DNA of 64,000 bases from Sambucus nigra (Eukaryota > Streptophyta > Magnoliopsida > Dipsacales > Adoxaceae): contig OX422216.1 in NCBI GenBank assembly GCA_949130495.1, forward strand, positions 101,501,967 through 101,565,966, read 5' to 3'. The translations under genes were made by a program, and so were the position numbers. This document shows, piece by piece, positions 36,454-48,595 of this stretch (its first letter is position 1; every line of letters starts with the position of its first letter). The notes under the pieces are model-generated. The model had not been told where the DNA came from. It saw only the letters and a program-made list of their open reading frames with translations, and searched no databases.

Positions 36454-37983
36454 ATTTTTATAATACCCCGCACTTTTATGGGAAATTAAAATTCATAAGT
36501 AAGTGTAATTTGGGAATTTAAGAAATTATCATGAATAGTAATTTTTGGAGTTTACAAGGATTAAATGATTTTCGATGTGTACTATAATTACTTTTGGGAT
36601 TAAGTACATAAGTCGAAGTATTTTAATTATATGTCGCAGCTGGGTAAAGCGACAGAGGATAATATTTTAATGGGAATACCGCATTTATTTGTGTTGGGTT
36701 CAAATAGTGAATTGCGGTCAAGTACCTCGGATGGAAATTTCGATTGTGTGGTTGGTCTCGGAATGGCCGAGACAGTCAGAATAGAGTATTCGGGGGTATT
36801 ATTTGGACTCCGGGAATTTTTGGACCAGTAGGGACTCGCAACTGAGTAAACGAGTCATTTTTGGGTTTATTAAGGGATAAACCCTTTTCTCTCTTATAAG
36901 AGACACGAGAGAGTAAGAAAGAAAGAAAAGAAAGAGAAAAATAAGGAAGAGGAGAAAATAAGAGAGAAATGGGGGATTTCGTCCAAACTCCGCAAGATTC
37001 GACTCGAGGTCGTCGGATTTCATCCTCCAGGCAAGTGTATACTTGCTTTATTTCATTCTGTTCATTTATTTCATATTATAGTTGGTAAACTATATGATTT
37101 TTGGTTAGAACCCTTAAAATAAATTTGGAAAAATTGAAATATGAGTTTACATATTGATGTAATGTAAACTCTTAATAATTTCTAGTGTTAAATCAATGTA
37201 AATGAAGTGAAGAAATGGATTGAAATGGGTTAAAATCATAAGTTGGGGTTTTTATGGTTTTAGGGTTTAAATCTAAGAGAAATGGTTTAATACCCCAAAT
37301 TAATTGATGTGTTAGTTGTGAAACATAGATTAGATGTTTATGGAATTGTTGGATGAGATTGGAAACAACAAAAATGGAGAATAATGGAGGTTTGGATTTT
37401 TGGAGAACAAGGTGAATAGTGACCTATGCAATATCCGAATCGATTCGACCAGGGCGAATCGATTCGGCTCTTGGTCAAAAAATGAAATTTGTAGATCATT
37501 TCGATACGGTCACGTGGCCACTGATCGCGTATTTTTCTAATTTTTTTTATAGTAATTTTTCTATGAAAAGCTGTCCGAGATCGAAATAGTTAGTCAGAAA
37601 TTAAAGCTAGAATTATTTGGAGATAAATATTAGGGGTTAACAAATAGAGTGTTAGACATCTAAAGGACTTGAGGAGATATGAAAAGTTTGGTCTCGTAGA
37701 AATAAATCCGAGTTATAATTTAAATGGAGATTGGATTGAGTTTTGGGTTTTTGGGATATATATAAAACCTAAGCAGATTTGGGGATTTCGGACCAGCTGA
37801 ATCGATTCGGACAAGCCAAATAGATTCGGTGAGAGATAGTTTGAAAGTAGAACCATTTCGAATCGATTCAAAAAGGCCGAATCGATTCGGTACCCTACGA
37901 ATCGATTCGGACAGGCCGAATCGATTCGGTACTGGCAGACTTTTGAGGTCTTCTCCTTTTAAGTTTAGGGAGACTTAAATTAT

Positions 37984-38391
37984 GGTTTTGGAGATTATTA
38001 TATGACACTATAAATGGGATGTTAGGACTCTTAGATGATGAATTGAGGATAAGTAAACCTCAGATTAATTTAGAGTACGATCCGAGGTATGGATTTAATT
38101 AATGTGTTAGGACAAGAGACAATTGAGAAAATCATTCCGCAAGCGTGTATGGATATATTTATGCGGTTAGAATATATATGGACCGATGGTTTTGGAGATT
38201 ATTATATGACACTATAAATGGGATGTTAGGACTCTTAGATGATGAATTGAGGATAAGTAAACCTCAGATTAATTTAGAGTACGATCCGAGGTATGGATTT
38301 AATTAATGTGTTAGGACAAGAGACAATTGAGAAAATCATTCCGCAAGCGTGTATGGATATATTTATGCGGTTAGAATATATATGGACCGAT
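37984..38391 (+). repeat. 204-bp tandem duplication in one LTR
   Basis: Units 37984-38187 and 38188-38391 look identical by eye. The matching region of the 3' LTR (about 44662-44870) has a single unit. The duplication therefore arose in the 5' LTR after insertion, and recently, since the units have not diverged while the two LTRs have. Confidence 0.9.
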
Positions 38392-38504
38392 TATGATCAA
38401 GAAAATCCAAGAATGTGATTAAGATGAGAATCGTTGGGATTATTGGCCATCGTTATGTGTGATTGGTCATTATAGCCGTGTATACATTTGATGAGTGATA
38501 AATG

Positions 38505-38507
<3 letters not shown>

Positions 38508-38564
<57 letters not shown>
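38508..38564. repeat. TA microsatellite in the RE7 5' LTR
   Basis: About 57 bp of alternating T and A. The 3' LTR has only about 14 bp at the same place (44985-44998), so the run expanded after insertion. A separate TA run in the 3' LTR (46016-46044) is shorter in the 5' LTR. Confidence 0.9.
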
Positions 38565-38569
<5 letters not shown>

Positions 38570-40055
38570 GACATGATTTCAGTATATATATATACTACGA
38601 TACGAATACATATATATCTGTGTGTGATTGGTGTATGTGTATCTTAGAGGCTGATTTCCACGGGCTTTCCTTTGGTATAGGGTTGTGACAGCCAAAGTAT
38701 ATATTTTCTCTAGTGCGATCCAGGGAGGTTACGCGATGTGGGTGAATCCCCTATCTTGAGGAGTAGGGAGAGTATAGTCCCCAGGTCATTATCGTCACGC
38801 GTTCGAGTGAGATGTGTGTAACTCCACTTGCAGGGGGAACATGACCGCCTACACCGTTGTGTATTTTGTTTACCATGTCCATTGTGAGAGTCTGGCTTGG
38901 TACCGTGGTATAGTGAGTAAACCCGGATGTTGGATCGGCACTATGAGACCGCATCCTCGAGTTATAGCTCGTTGAGATGGTTATTTGTGTGTATAGTACA
39001 TTACTTGTGTATGAGAACAAGATATCATACCCCTATGAGAGTAAATAGATAAATGGAAAATGAAATGAAAAAAGATTAATTCTCATTCCGAGATATTATA
39101 TGCGGAGGTGTAATATGATGTGCATATAAAAGTGAGTATGACAATATATATATACATATAATTATGAGTATATCTATATATGTTGCGTACTGAGGGTCTA
39201 ATGGATCTCGACGGTCGACCTTGTCAAGTAGTAGTGTATCGGGGGGGTTCCTTGTTTGGATTTTGCTTCGCGAGACACCCCACGCACGAACATGGAATAG
39301 TGTTGAGACTGGGGAGAAGTTTAGCCCTTAGTACTTTGTTTGCTTAGGATTTTCTAGAGTTTGGGGGTGACGGATTAGTTTGGCAGCGTAGCTTGACTAG
39401 GATGTTTAGAGGGATGCGCTAGGTGTTCACTATTAGAAGAGAGGTGAGAGGTATCTCATGAGAGTGCGATACCAATTTAAATATGAGATAAAACATATTT
39501 TTCTAAATAAAGCATTTATGCACTTGCTAAATATTTTCACAACTCGGGCTCTGACCCGTTTCTATATTTTTCCCTCTTGCTATATATTATATATATATAT
39601 AGGTGTCCAGACACATGAATGCTTGGATGATGATTCCTTCTAGTGAGACATGTGCTGCGACATCTGTGGATGCATGCAGGTTTTCAATAGACGCTTCTAT
39701 CCTTGTAATCTCGATATGAGGTATTGTATATACATTCGGGCTAATAACCCAACTGCTGTTATTTATTCTTTTACCGCCTTTTATGTTGATTCGATTTGGT
39801 TGTATATTGTTAAACCGAGTGTTCGGTTATTTTTTATTTCATCTCAGCTTCATTTGTACATAAACTGTGTGAATGTTTTAATTGTATAGTTTGTTTAACA
39901 AGATTAGTTAATTAAAATTTTGACGCCAGCCTAATAGGTTATTAGTACTTAATTGGGTTTTTGACAGTGCTGCTGATAATGATCCATATGCGACTCCTGT
40001 TTCAATTTGATATAGGAGTGATCGCCCGGTATTTTATTAGGCGGGTTGTTAAAGA

Positions 40056-40067
40056 TGGTATCAGAGC
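40056..40067 (+). other. PBS of RE7 (initiator tRNA-Met)
   Basis: TGGTATCAGAGC lies two bases after the decayed LTR end. Confidence 0.9.
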
Positions 40068-43000
40068 ATCAGGTTCTAGTGTCCTTAGAAATCTGTGCGG
40101 ACGTACTACGCTTTCAGCGTTGCTCTCAATTTGATATAGAGCCTTATGATTAGGATTGTTGATTCCTCTTGTGAGATTTCATTCTCCTGCCATATTATAA
40201 GATTATAGTAATCTTTTGCGTGCTCGTTCGAGATTCGTGTGTTGATCGATGAAGGACGACCACAGAAGGGCATTGCAAGGGTAGCGAAAGGCAGGATTTA
40301 TTTGGAGCGATTAGTTGAAGTTGGAGACTAGGATCGTAGAAGAGGTCACTCTCCTTGTGGTATTGGTCGAGGAAGGTTGTAATGAGTACTAAGGTATAGT
40401 AGTTATAATTATCCACACCCCGTTATAGGAGAGAGTGGTGCTAAGCTTGAAATACCTAGTGAAGTAAATTGGGAAAAGGGGTCGAAAGGTCTTGATAAGG
40501 ACCATATTAGAAGTTAATTCATACAAAGGCAGTGAAGCGTTGCTCAGTGGAAGTAGGAGGCTCAGAAACTTTGTCTTAGAGAAGGTTATGGAGATTCCCA
40601 TATGTGAAAATTTGAAGAAAAATTTTCACTCGTAGGAGCAATGTTGAAATGGTGGGAATGCTGATAACCATATTCGGGGGAGCAGGATGTTTTACCCCTA
40701 AAGGGATCTTACGAATAGTTCTTAACCATGAGTCCCCATGATTTACCAAGAATGAAAAGAATGAAGTTTTAAATCATTCACGTAAGGATCGGTCAGAGGC
40801 CGACAGTGAATAAAGAAAGTTATGAATAAGTGAACTTAGTGTTGAATCAAGGTAAGTACAATGAAGAGAGCATTCTTCTGAGGAATGATAGGCTCACTAG
40901 AGAAGCGTTGCTAACACTTAGGGAGAATGTGCGTGTTCGAGGACCCCATTGGTGGACATCCACCCGGGAAATTCGTTGAAATAGGGATATTGAAGCCGGT
41001 GGGGGAGTTTCCTTTTAATGAAGAAGTTAGGGGGACTATGAAGGCGATTGTCATGATCGAGACTATAGAATCCAAAATATTAATAACCTTAAAGGGTCAG
41101 GGTGACCCAAGATGGGGAATATTGTAATGTGGAGTATAGAACCATATGGTTAGTCGTTGCCCAGTGGGAGTTAAAGGGCAAGAGTAAGGTGACCAGATGG
41201 GGCATTGATTAAAGTAATTTTTGGTTCAGTTATGGCAATGTGTACCAAGTCCGGGAAACTTTTGGGAGTAGCGAGGGAGATAGGCAAAGTTGTTATGAAT
41301 TTCACCTCAGTTGAAGGAGGTATATTTTGTGTGACAAGATTTAGTCAATGTGTTTTATTAGCTCCATATTCGTGTGTGATGCGAGTTTACAAATAGTATC
41401 GATAACGTTATGTAGTATATGTTTATGTGTTTTTTCATGATAGCGGGAATTTATTTTCTTTCATTCACTGTGAAGATCGGGTGTTAGTATTTTGAGTTAT
41501 ATCAGATTGGTATTACTCATTTTGTGTGTTATACGAGTATGGTGTTATTCTGAGTACAATATGATATTAGTTGTTCGGAGCGATAGCAGGCTATTAATGC
41601 CAAGACTATCGTGTCCGTAGTTCCACGGTGGAACGGGTTGTTGTTGTGATATCTCACCTGGAAACAGGTTGGGTCCACCTTTATTATATGTATGGATGGA
41701 GCTTAGGAGAGAAGATGTTTCATTATCATGATTCGAGTGTGTGGCGACCTTATAGGTGTGAATTAAGGTCATTATTGTCGAGCTGTGAGTTTAAGCTCAT
41801 TATTGATTGCGCAAGAACTGAATGTTAGTGCGAGCGCTTAGTGGTGTGGCTCCTGGACAGAGATGGGAGTTCAGACCACATTTTGTTGAAAGAGGGGATG
41901 GGGTTATTTCGGTTGCATATTTTAAGCTAACGGTCCTCCACGATCGACAAAGTTAAGTAGAAGTGTATTGGAGGGGTTCCTTGTTTGGATTTCGCTTGTG
42001 AGACGCTCCACGCATGAACCTTAATAACTTCGGGAGTGGAGAGATGTTATAGGATACAAGGATGTTGGTTTTGTCGATAAGCAATATAGTGTGGAGGAAA
42101 CACTATAGACTGAGAGTATTATAGAAATATAAGTGTTATGGGGAAGCACTAAAATGGTTCTCTCACCACAAGTAGGTGGGTGAGGCAGTAATTAGAGAAA
42201 TTGATTTGACGCTTATAGCCAGACCTTAATGAAAAGGCAAATTTTGGAGGAAGTATGTTTTGGGTGTGATGTTCACAACAGGTTTAAAGGGAGTAGGCGC
42301 CTTGATTAGTTAGATTTTCCTTTTCGCCAAGGTGAAAGGTTAGAGTGGTAGAAGTACGTTAGTAGGATAGCAAGATAGGATTTAGGACGTCCCATTGGTG
42401 TGCCTCAGGCCGTTATATCTCGATAATCAACAACGCGAGGAAGTAGTGTAATGGGAGGGTTCCTTGTTTGGATTTCACTTTGTGAGACGTCCCACGCATG
42501 AAACCAAGCAAATGTCGGAAGTTGAGAGAGGCCTTGGGCACTAGGCATATACTTAGTATTATACTCGTTTCGCATAGGTAGGATAACGCATAGATCGTAT
42601 GATTATTAAGGAGTAAGTTCAATAGTGGCGCCGATATAGGAAGATTGTGGGAAGTAAACCACAAGAAGATTGGTTGATTAATCTTCAGAAGAATTGAATT
42701 TCGAGGGATGGGAAGACCCATGTATGAGTATTACACGGAGGAAATAGGGTCCATTGTTTAGAAAGTGTGTATGTGTCAGACGTTTGCATTGGTTATGCAG
42801 AGAGGGTGTATGGGCACCTTAGTAAGTTAGTTTTATATACCGCCTTATATAGAAGGGACGTAGTATATAGAGTTGAATATTATGCCGAGATGGTAGTATA
42901 GTATAGTATAGTATAGTATAGTATAGTATAGTATAGTATAGTATAGTATAGTATAGTATAGTATAGTATAGTATAGTATAGTATAAACCTTGTTAGAGGT

Positions 43001-43142
43001 GGGTGATGAATGAGGGTAATGTTAAGAGCTATTGGGTAGTACCGTTCCACTTTGAGTCATTAGGATGTGGAGTGCTTCACGATCCTAGGTTAGTGTTGCT
43101 AGTATTGGTTATATCTAAATTTCGAGGATGAAATTCCGTTGT
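40068..43142 (+). other. RE7 interior with gag trace and two LTR-type modules
   Basis: No frame above about 75 codons. A short in-frame match to Ty3 gag, VGAMLKWWE, lies at about 40633-40660, the place expected from the PBS distance in RE6. The rest of gag is unreadable and pol is absent. Two copies of the GGTTCC/GCGAGA module, otherwise known here only from LTRs, lie at about 41930-42020 and 42416-42505. The word GGGTGTATGGGCACC is at 42804-42818, shared with RE6. Confidence 0.65.
42896..42985. repeat. Pentanucleotide microsatellite (GTATA)18
   Basis: Eighteen uninterrupted GTATA units in the non-coding interior of RE7, about 170 bp before the PPT. Probably slippage-driven. Confidence 0.97.
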
Positions 43143-43153
43143 AAGGGGGAGTA
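43143..43153 (+). other. PPT of RE7
   Basis: AAGGGGGAGTA precedes the 3' LTR, in the same TTTCGAGGATGAAATTCC context as RE5 and RE6. Confidence 0.88.
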
Positions 43154-46003
43154 TGTAATACCCCACACTTTTATGGAAAATTAAAATTCTTAAGTAAGTG
43201 TAATTTGGGAATTTAAGAAATTGTCGTGAATAGTAATTTTTGGAGTTTACAAGGATTAAATGATTTTCGATGTGTATTATATTTACTTTGGGGATTAAGT
43301 AAATAAGTCGGAGTATTTTCATTGTATGTTGCAGCTGGGTAAAGCGACAGAGGATAATATTTAAATGGGAATACCGCATTTATTTGTGTTGGGTTCAAAT
43401 AGTGAATTGCGGTCACGTACCTCAGATGAAAATTCCAATTGTGCGATTGGTCTCGGAATGGCCGAGATAGTCAGAATAGAGTATCCGGGGGTATTATTTG
43501 GACTCCGGGAATTTTTGGACCAGTAGGGACTCACAATTGAGTAAACGAGTCATTTTTGGGTTTATTAAGGGATAAACCCTTTTCTCTCTTATAAGAGACA
43601 CGAGAGAGTAAGTAAGAAAGAAAAGAAAGAGAGAAAGAAGGAAGAGGAGAAAATAAGAGAGAAATGGGGGATTTCTTCCAAACTCCGCCGGATTCGACTC
43701 GAGGTCGTCGGATTTCATCCTCCAGGCAAGTGTATACTTGCTTTATTTCATTTTGTGCATTTATTTCATATTATAGTTGGTAAAGTATATGATTTTGGGT
43801 TAGAACCCTTAAAATAAATTTGGAAAAATTGGAATATGAGTTTACATATTGATGTAATGTAAACTCTTAATGATTTCTAGTGTTAAATCCATGTAAATGA
43901 AGTGAAGCAATGGATTGAAATGGGTTAAAATCGTAAGTTGGGGTTTTATGGTTTTAGGGTTTAAATCTAAAAGAAATGTCTTAACACCCCAAATTAATTG
44001 ATGTGTTAGTTGTAAAACATAGATTAGATGTTTATGGAGTTGTTGGATGAGATTGCAAACAACAAAAATGGAGAATAATGGAGGTTTAGGTTTTCGGAGA
44101 AGAAGGTGAATAGTGACCTACGTCTTATCCTAATCGATTTAGCCAGGGAGAACCGATTTGGCTCTTTGTCAAAAAATTAAATTTGTAGATCTTTTCGAGA
44201 CGGTCGCGTGGGCACTGACTGCGTATTTTTCTGATTTTTTTTGGATTTATAGTGATTTTTTTACGAAAAGCTGTCCGAGATTGAAATAATTAGTCAAAAA
44301 TTAAGGCTAGAATTATTTGGAGATAAATATTAGGGGTTCCCAAATAGAGTGTTAGGGCCTCTAAAGGATATGAGGAGATATGAAAACTTTGGGTTCGTAG
44401 AAATAAATCCGAGTTATAATTTAAATAGAGACTGGATTGAGTTTTGGGTTTTTGGGATATATAAAAAACCTAAGCAGATTTGGGGATTTCGGACCAGCCG
44501 AATCGATTCGGTAACAGACGATTTGAAAGTAGAACCATTTCGAATCGATTCGGAAAGGTCGAATCTATTCAGTACCCTACAAATTGATTCGGACAGGCCG
44601 AATCGATTCGGTACTGGCAGACTTTTGAGGTCTTCTCCTTTTAAGTTTAGGGAGACTTAAATTATGGTTTTGGAGATTATTATAGGAGACTCTAAATGGG
44701 ATGTTAGGACTCCTAGATGATGAATTGAGGATAAGTAAACCTCAGATTAATTTAGAGTACGATCCGGGGTATGGATTTAATTAATGTGTTGGGATAAGAG
44801 ACAATTGAGAAAATCATTCCACAAGCGTGTATGGATATATTTATGCGATTAGAATATATATGGACCGATTATGATCGAGAAAATCCTAGAATGTGATTAA
44901 GATGAGAATCGTTGGGATTATTGGCCATCGTTATGTGTGATTGGTCATTATAGCCGTGTATACATTTGATAAGTGATAAATGTATGTATATATATATACG
45001 ACGTGATTTCAGTATATATATACTATGATACGAATACATATATATCTATGTGTGATTGGTGTATGTGTATCTTAGAGGCTGATTTCCATGGGCTTTCCTT
45101 TGGTATAGGGTTGGGACAGCTAAAGTATATATTTTATCTAGTGCGATCTAGGGAGGTTACGCGATGTGGGTGAATCCCCTGGCTTGAGGAGTAGGGAGAG
45201 TATAGTCTCCAGGTCATTATCGTCACGCGTTCGAGTGAGATGTGTGTAACTCCACTTACAGGGGGAACATGACAGCCTCCACCGTTGTGTATTTTGTTTA
45301 CCATGTCCATTGAGAAATTCTGGCTTGGTACCGTGGTATAGTGAGTAAACCTAGATGTTGGATCGGCACTATGAGACCGCATCCTCGAGTTATAGCTCAT
45401 TGGGATGGTTATTGTACTTGTGTGTATAATAAATTACTTGTGTATGAGGACAAGATATCATACCCCTATGAGAGTAAATAGATAAATGGAAAATGAAATG
45501 AAAAAGGATTAATTCTCATTCCGGGTGATTATATCCGAAGGTGTAATATTATGTGCATATAAAAGTGAGTATGATAATATATATATAATTATGAGTATAT
45601 CTATATATGTTGCGTACTGAGGGTCTAATGGATCTCGACAATCGACCTTATCAAGTAGTAGTGTATCGGGGGGTTCCTTATTTGGATTTCGCTTCGCGAG
45701 ACACCCCATGCACGAACATGGAAAAGTGTTGAGACTGGGCAGAAGTTTAGCCCTTAGTACTTTGTTTTCTTAGGATTCTCTAGAGTTTGGGGGTGACGAA
45801 TTAGTTAGGCAGCGTAGCTTGTCTAGGATGTTTAGAGGGATGCGCTAGGTGTGCACTATTAGAAGAGAGGTGAGGGGTATCTCATGGGAGTGCGATACCA
45901 ATTTAAATATGAGATAAAACATATTTTTCTAAATAAAGAATTTATGCACTTGCTAAATATTTTCACAACTCGGGCTCTGACCCGTTTCTATATTTTTCCC
46001 TCT

Positions 46004-46046
<43 letters not shown>

Positions 46047-46496
46047 TGTCCAGACACAGGGACGCCTCGATGATGATTCCTTCTAGTCAGACGTGTGTTG
46101 CGGCAGCTGTGGATGCATGCAGGTTTTCGATAGACGCTTCTATCCTTGTAATCTAGATATGAGGTATTGTATATACATTCGGGCTAATAACCCAACTGCT
46201 GTTATTTATTCTTTTGTCGCCTTTTATGTGGATTTGATTTGGTTATATATTGTTAAACCGAGTGTTCGGTTATTTTTTATTTCATCTCAGTTTCATTTAT
46301 ACATAAACTGTGTGAATGTTTTAATTGTATAGTTTGTTTAACAAGATTAGGTAATTAAAATTTTGACGTCGGCCTAATAGGTTATTAGTAATTAATTGGG
46401 TTTTTGACAGTGATGCTGAGAATGATCCATATGCGACTCCTATTTTAATTTGATATTGGAGTGATCGCCCGGTATTTTATTAGGTGGTTTGTCCTA
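43154..46496 (+). repeat. 3' LTR of RE7
   Basis: About 3343 bp, starting TGTAATACCCC. Palindromes are at about 44500-44611 and decayed at 44131-44160. GCGATGTGGGTGAATCCCC is at 45161-45179 and the GGTTCC/GCGAGA module at 45618-45720. It lacks the 204-bp duplication of the 5' LTR. TSD ATTTT follows. Confidence 0.88.
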
Positions 46497-46501
46497 ATTT
46501 T

Positions 46502-47297
46502 CTCTTATTATCGGTTCATGCCCCTTCACTCCGTACCACCTTTGTTTAGACACATTGATACTACACGTGTGTGTAAAGGTCATGTGTTTGTGTATTTTTT
46601 GGTCGTTTATAACTATATATATTTATGTGCTTCATTGGTATATGTGCGGTTATATATATAAGGTAATTAGTTTTATGTTTTGAATCTTTGCATTTTTATT
46701 TAATCCATGCTTACCTTATGCTTAATCTTTTATTTAAATTGGCATGTGTTATGATCATCTTGGTATCTTATACTTCAATGTTTGCATCAACGATCATTTG
46801 TTCATAGTTTTAATTGTTTGTGCTTGTGTTGCCTATTTGTGTGTCATTGCATGCTTGCTTCATACCATTGCATGATATTATTTCTTTCCTTATATTTACA
46901 TGTTTTAACATTATGGGGGATAAGGGGTTTATTATTGTGCACTTTATTCTTTGTCTATTCCTGAACAACAAAGAGGATAAATGGTATATAACTCTTTACA
47001 TGTGAGGGAGAAATCTTTAGCTTAGGAGGAAACGTCATTTCTAAGGTAGAGATGGTTAGACAAAGGGGGGGGGGGGGGGGGTTCATATGCAGTTTATATC
47101 GTTATATTCAAGTTGCATTTAAAAGGTGTGTATAAGTGTGCAGGTTAGCAGCGATGCGATAAAGATTTATACAAGAGCTAAGCTACTCAAGTTTGTGTCG
47201 ATCAAGCATCTGTACTTTTTTCTTTGGGGGTTAGAGATTAAATCATAGTGAACTTGATGACCGGATAGGTTTTATTTTAAGCTTTGTCCCAGAATAG
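46502..47297 (+). other. RE1 interior, 3' part, non-coding
   Basis: Homologous to RE10 minus-strand sequence at about 60555-61100, for example the words around TTGTCTATTCCTGAACAA. It holds a run of 17 G at 47065-47081 where RE10 has several short purine tracts. Two overlapping 60-codon frames at 46782-47005 have no family signature. Confidence 0.75.
47065..47081 (+). repeat. Run of 17 G
   Basis: An uninterrupted G run about 230 bp before the PPT of RE1. At the corresponding place RE10 has AAAGGGGAGA-type tracts, so this is probably an expanded accessory purine tract. Confidence 0.9.
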
Positions 47298-47312
47298 CCA
47301 AAGGGGGAGATT
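47298..47312 (+). other. PPT of RE1
   Basis: CCAAAGGGGGAGATT precedes the 3' LTR. The same tract precedes the LTR of RE10 at 60535-60552 (minus strand). Confidence 0.85.
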
Positions 47313-48590
47313 CGTAAGGACAAATTTTCGAATCGAGCCAATTTGTTTGTATTGGCCTTATTTCGTATTTGGATAAAACTTGTTTGAGTCATAGGTTAGG
47401 ATTTGAGTTGTTTATTCAACTATGATGTATTATTGAAGACAGTAGCGGCCAAGATGAATCTACATCGAGCACACATCAAGTTCATCTTCAATATCTGAGG
47501 GATCTCAATGAGGTATGAATGCATATTTCTGTTTGAAGCCTAGAGTTAGTTTTGGCTGTTATTTTCCTAAAATGTTTTTTAAATTATTTTAAAACTTGTT
47601 TTTAGGGAAAAAAATTCAAGTCGTTCTAATAACGTTAGGCATGTCTTTCGAACGACGTGTTTAACCTCGCTAGAACCAAGGATCTAACGAAATGTCAAAT
47701 GACCATTTTTAAGTCTACCCTAGTTTGTCGTGTGATATATTATTAGATGATGGTTCTAACGAGATCAGATACCTTGTTCGAATGAGCTTTCTGACTTAAT
47801 TTGAATGAGGTGGCGCAATTTTCAATGTTGAGATTTTCATTAATCTTTTTCATCCATATCTCATTTTGGGAAAACCTCCAATAAATAGGAGTGCAGAGAA
47901 ATAATTTTCTTAGAGATTTTTTCATGCCATTTAAGTTCCCAAACTCTTCCAAAAATCTCCCTGTGTTTATATGATCTTTCACGATCAAGTTTTTAAAATC
48001 CAAACCTTGTTTACACCCAATTTTGAGATCTAAGAATAATACATCTACGTGTCTATTTGGGATCTCGTTTGTGCTACATCTAAATAGTTTGATTTATCTT
48101 TGAAGAGCATTTTCAACGGAGGATATCGCGTTTATGTTGCGCAGTAGATGGACTGATCACGAGACAAGCAAAATCGGTAGGTACCAAGACATGGGAAGTG
48201 CCTGCATTGTGTGGCTTCTGGAAGACATCTAATCATGGCTAGAAATAAGGTGATAAGGTATGAAGAATTAAGTCAAGGCTTGAAGGCGTCGAGTCTATGA
48301 GTAAGTCTAATTTATCCTTGTATATAGACTTATATCGCAGTTGACTTGTGTGGATGGACCGTCCAAGATTTTTTCCATTGTGGATTTTCCTCGTACATTG
48401 CCATGGTTTGGTTTGATGTTTATTTTATTCTTGCTTGCACTCACCTAAATGCATGCTTAGGTTAATACTAAAATTGGCAAACTTTTTTAACACAACACTT
48501 GTGGTTTTTAAATTAATGCAAAGTTTTATAAAATTGTGAAAATTAAATTGGTAGTTTTTCATACAAAACCTAGAGCACTAGCATTTTTTA
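47313..48590 (+). repeat. 3' LTR of RE1
   Basis: About 1278 bp. The first T has become C, and the last CA has become TA. The TATA box of the 5' LTR is changed here to CAATAAATAG (47879-47888). It contains TTCGAACGA-like words near 47650-47660. The putative TSD TAAAC follows. Confidence 0.82.
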
Positions 48591-48595
48591 TAAAC

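Larger units (their letters stand above)
36459..40053 (+). repeat. 5' LTR of RE7
   Basis: About 3595 bp. Palindrome cluster: CGAATCGATTCG at 37436-37447 and 37455-37466, with more copies at 37796-37930. It holds a 204-bp tandem duplication (37984-38391) missing from the 3' LTR, a TA run at 38508-38564, the block GCGATGTGGGTGAATCCCC at 38733-38751, and the GGTTCC/GCGAGA module at 39191-39295. A GA-rich run lies near 36905-36970. Confidence 0.88.
36459..46496 (+). mobile_element. RE7: non-autonomous Ty3 element, decayed
   Basis: LTRs are 36459-40053 and 43154-46496. The TSD ATTTT at 36454-36458 and 46497-46501 is exact but low in complexity. The first base pair of the 5' LTR is TA instead of TG, and the 3' ends read TGTTAAA and TGTCCTA instead of TGTCACA, so both outer ends are mutated. 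The LTRs differ by several per cent. The 3.1-kb interior has a PBS, a trace of gag and a PPT but no pol. RE7 lies in the interior of RE1. Confidence 0.88.
419..48590 (+). mobile_element. RE1: Copia (Sirevirus-like) gag-only retrotransposon, outermost layer
   Basis: LTRs at 419-1600 and 47313-48590 are clearly homologous but diverged. They are flanked by TGAAC (414-418) and TAAAC (48591-48595), a TSD with one mismatch. The interior survives in three pieces, 1601-2822, 35760-36453 and 46502-47312, separated by RE2 and RE7. The same pieces are colinear in the minus-strand copy RE10 (60535-62547): for example, the sequence around 2780-2822 joins directly to the sequence at 35760 there. This confirms the reconstruction. 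The interior holds a decayed gag with a CCHC knuckle and then a long non-coding 3' region. No protease, integrase or RT is visible, so the element is non-autonomous. It is the oldest layer because two other elements lie inside it. Confidence 0.85.

Noticed and set aside
36631..36831. 66-codon frame in the RE7 5' LTR
   Set aside because: The matching region of the 3' LTR (about 43330-43530) does not keep the same frame, so it is not a conserved gene.
38488..38688. Frame with a long Tyr/Ile run; also 61178-61420 and its antisense partners
   Set aside because: Translation of TA microsatellites.
41205..41396. 63-codon frame in the RE7 interior
   Set aside because: No retroviral motif and no second copy to test conservation. 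Probably chance in decayed sequence.
41930..42020. 5S rRNA or tRNA-like origin of the GGTTCC/GCGAGA module
   Set aside because: A phrase resembling AAGTTAAG and a GGTTCC word are present, but the 5S and tRNA internal promoter boxes are not met in order or spacing.
44349..44660. 103-codon frame in the RE7 3' LTR
   Set aside because: Runs through the CGAATCGATTCG palindrome cluster and is broken in the 5' LTR; the Asp/Ser/Arg repeats reflect the DNA repeats.
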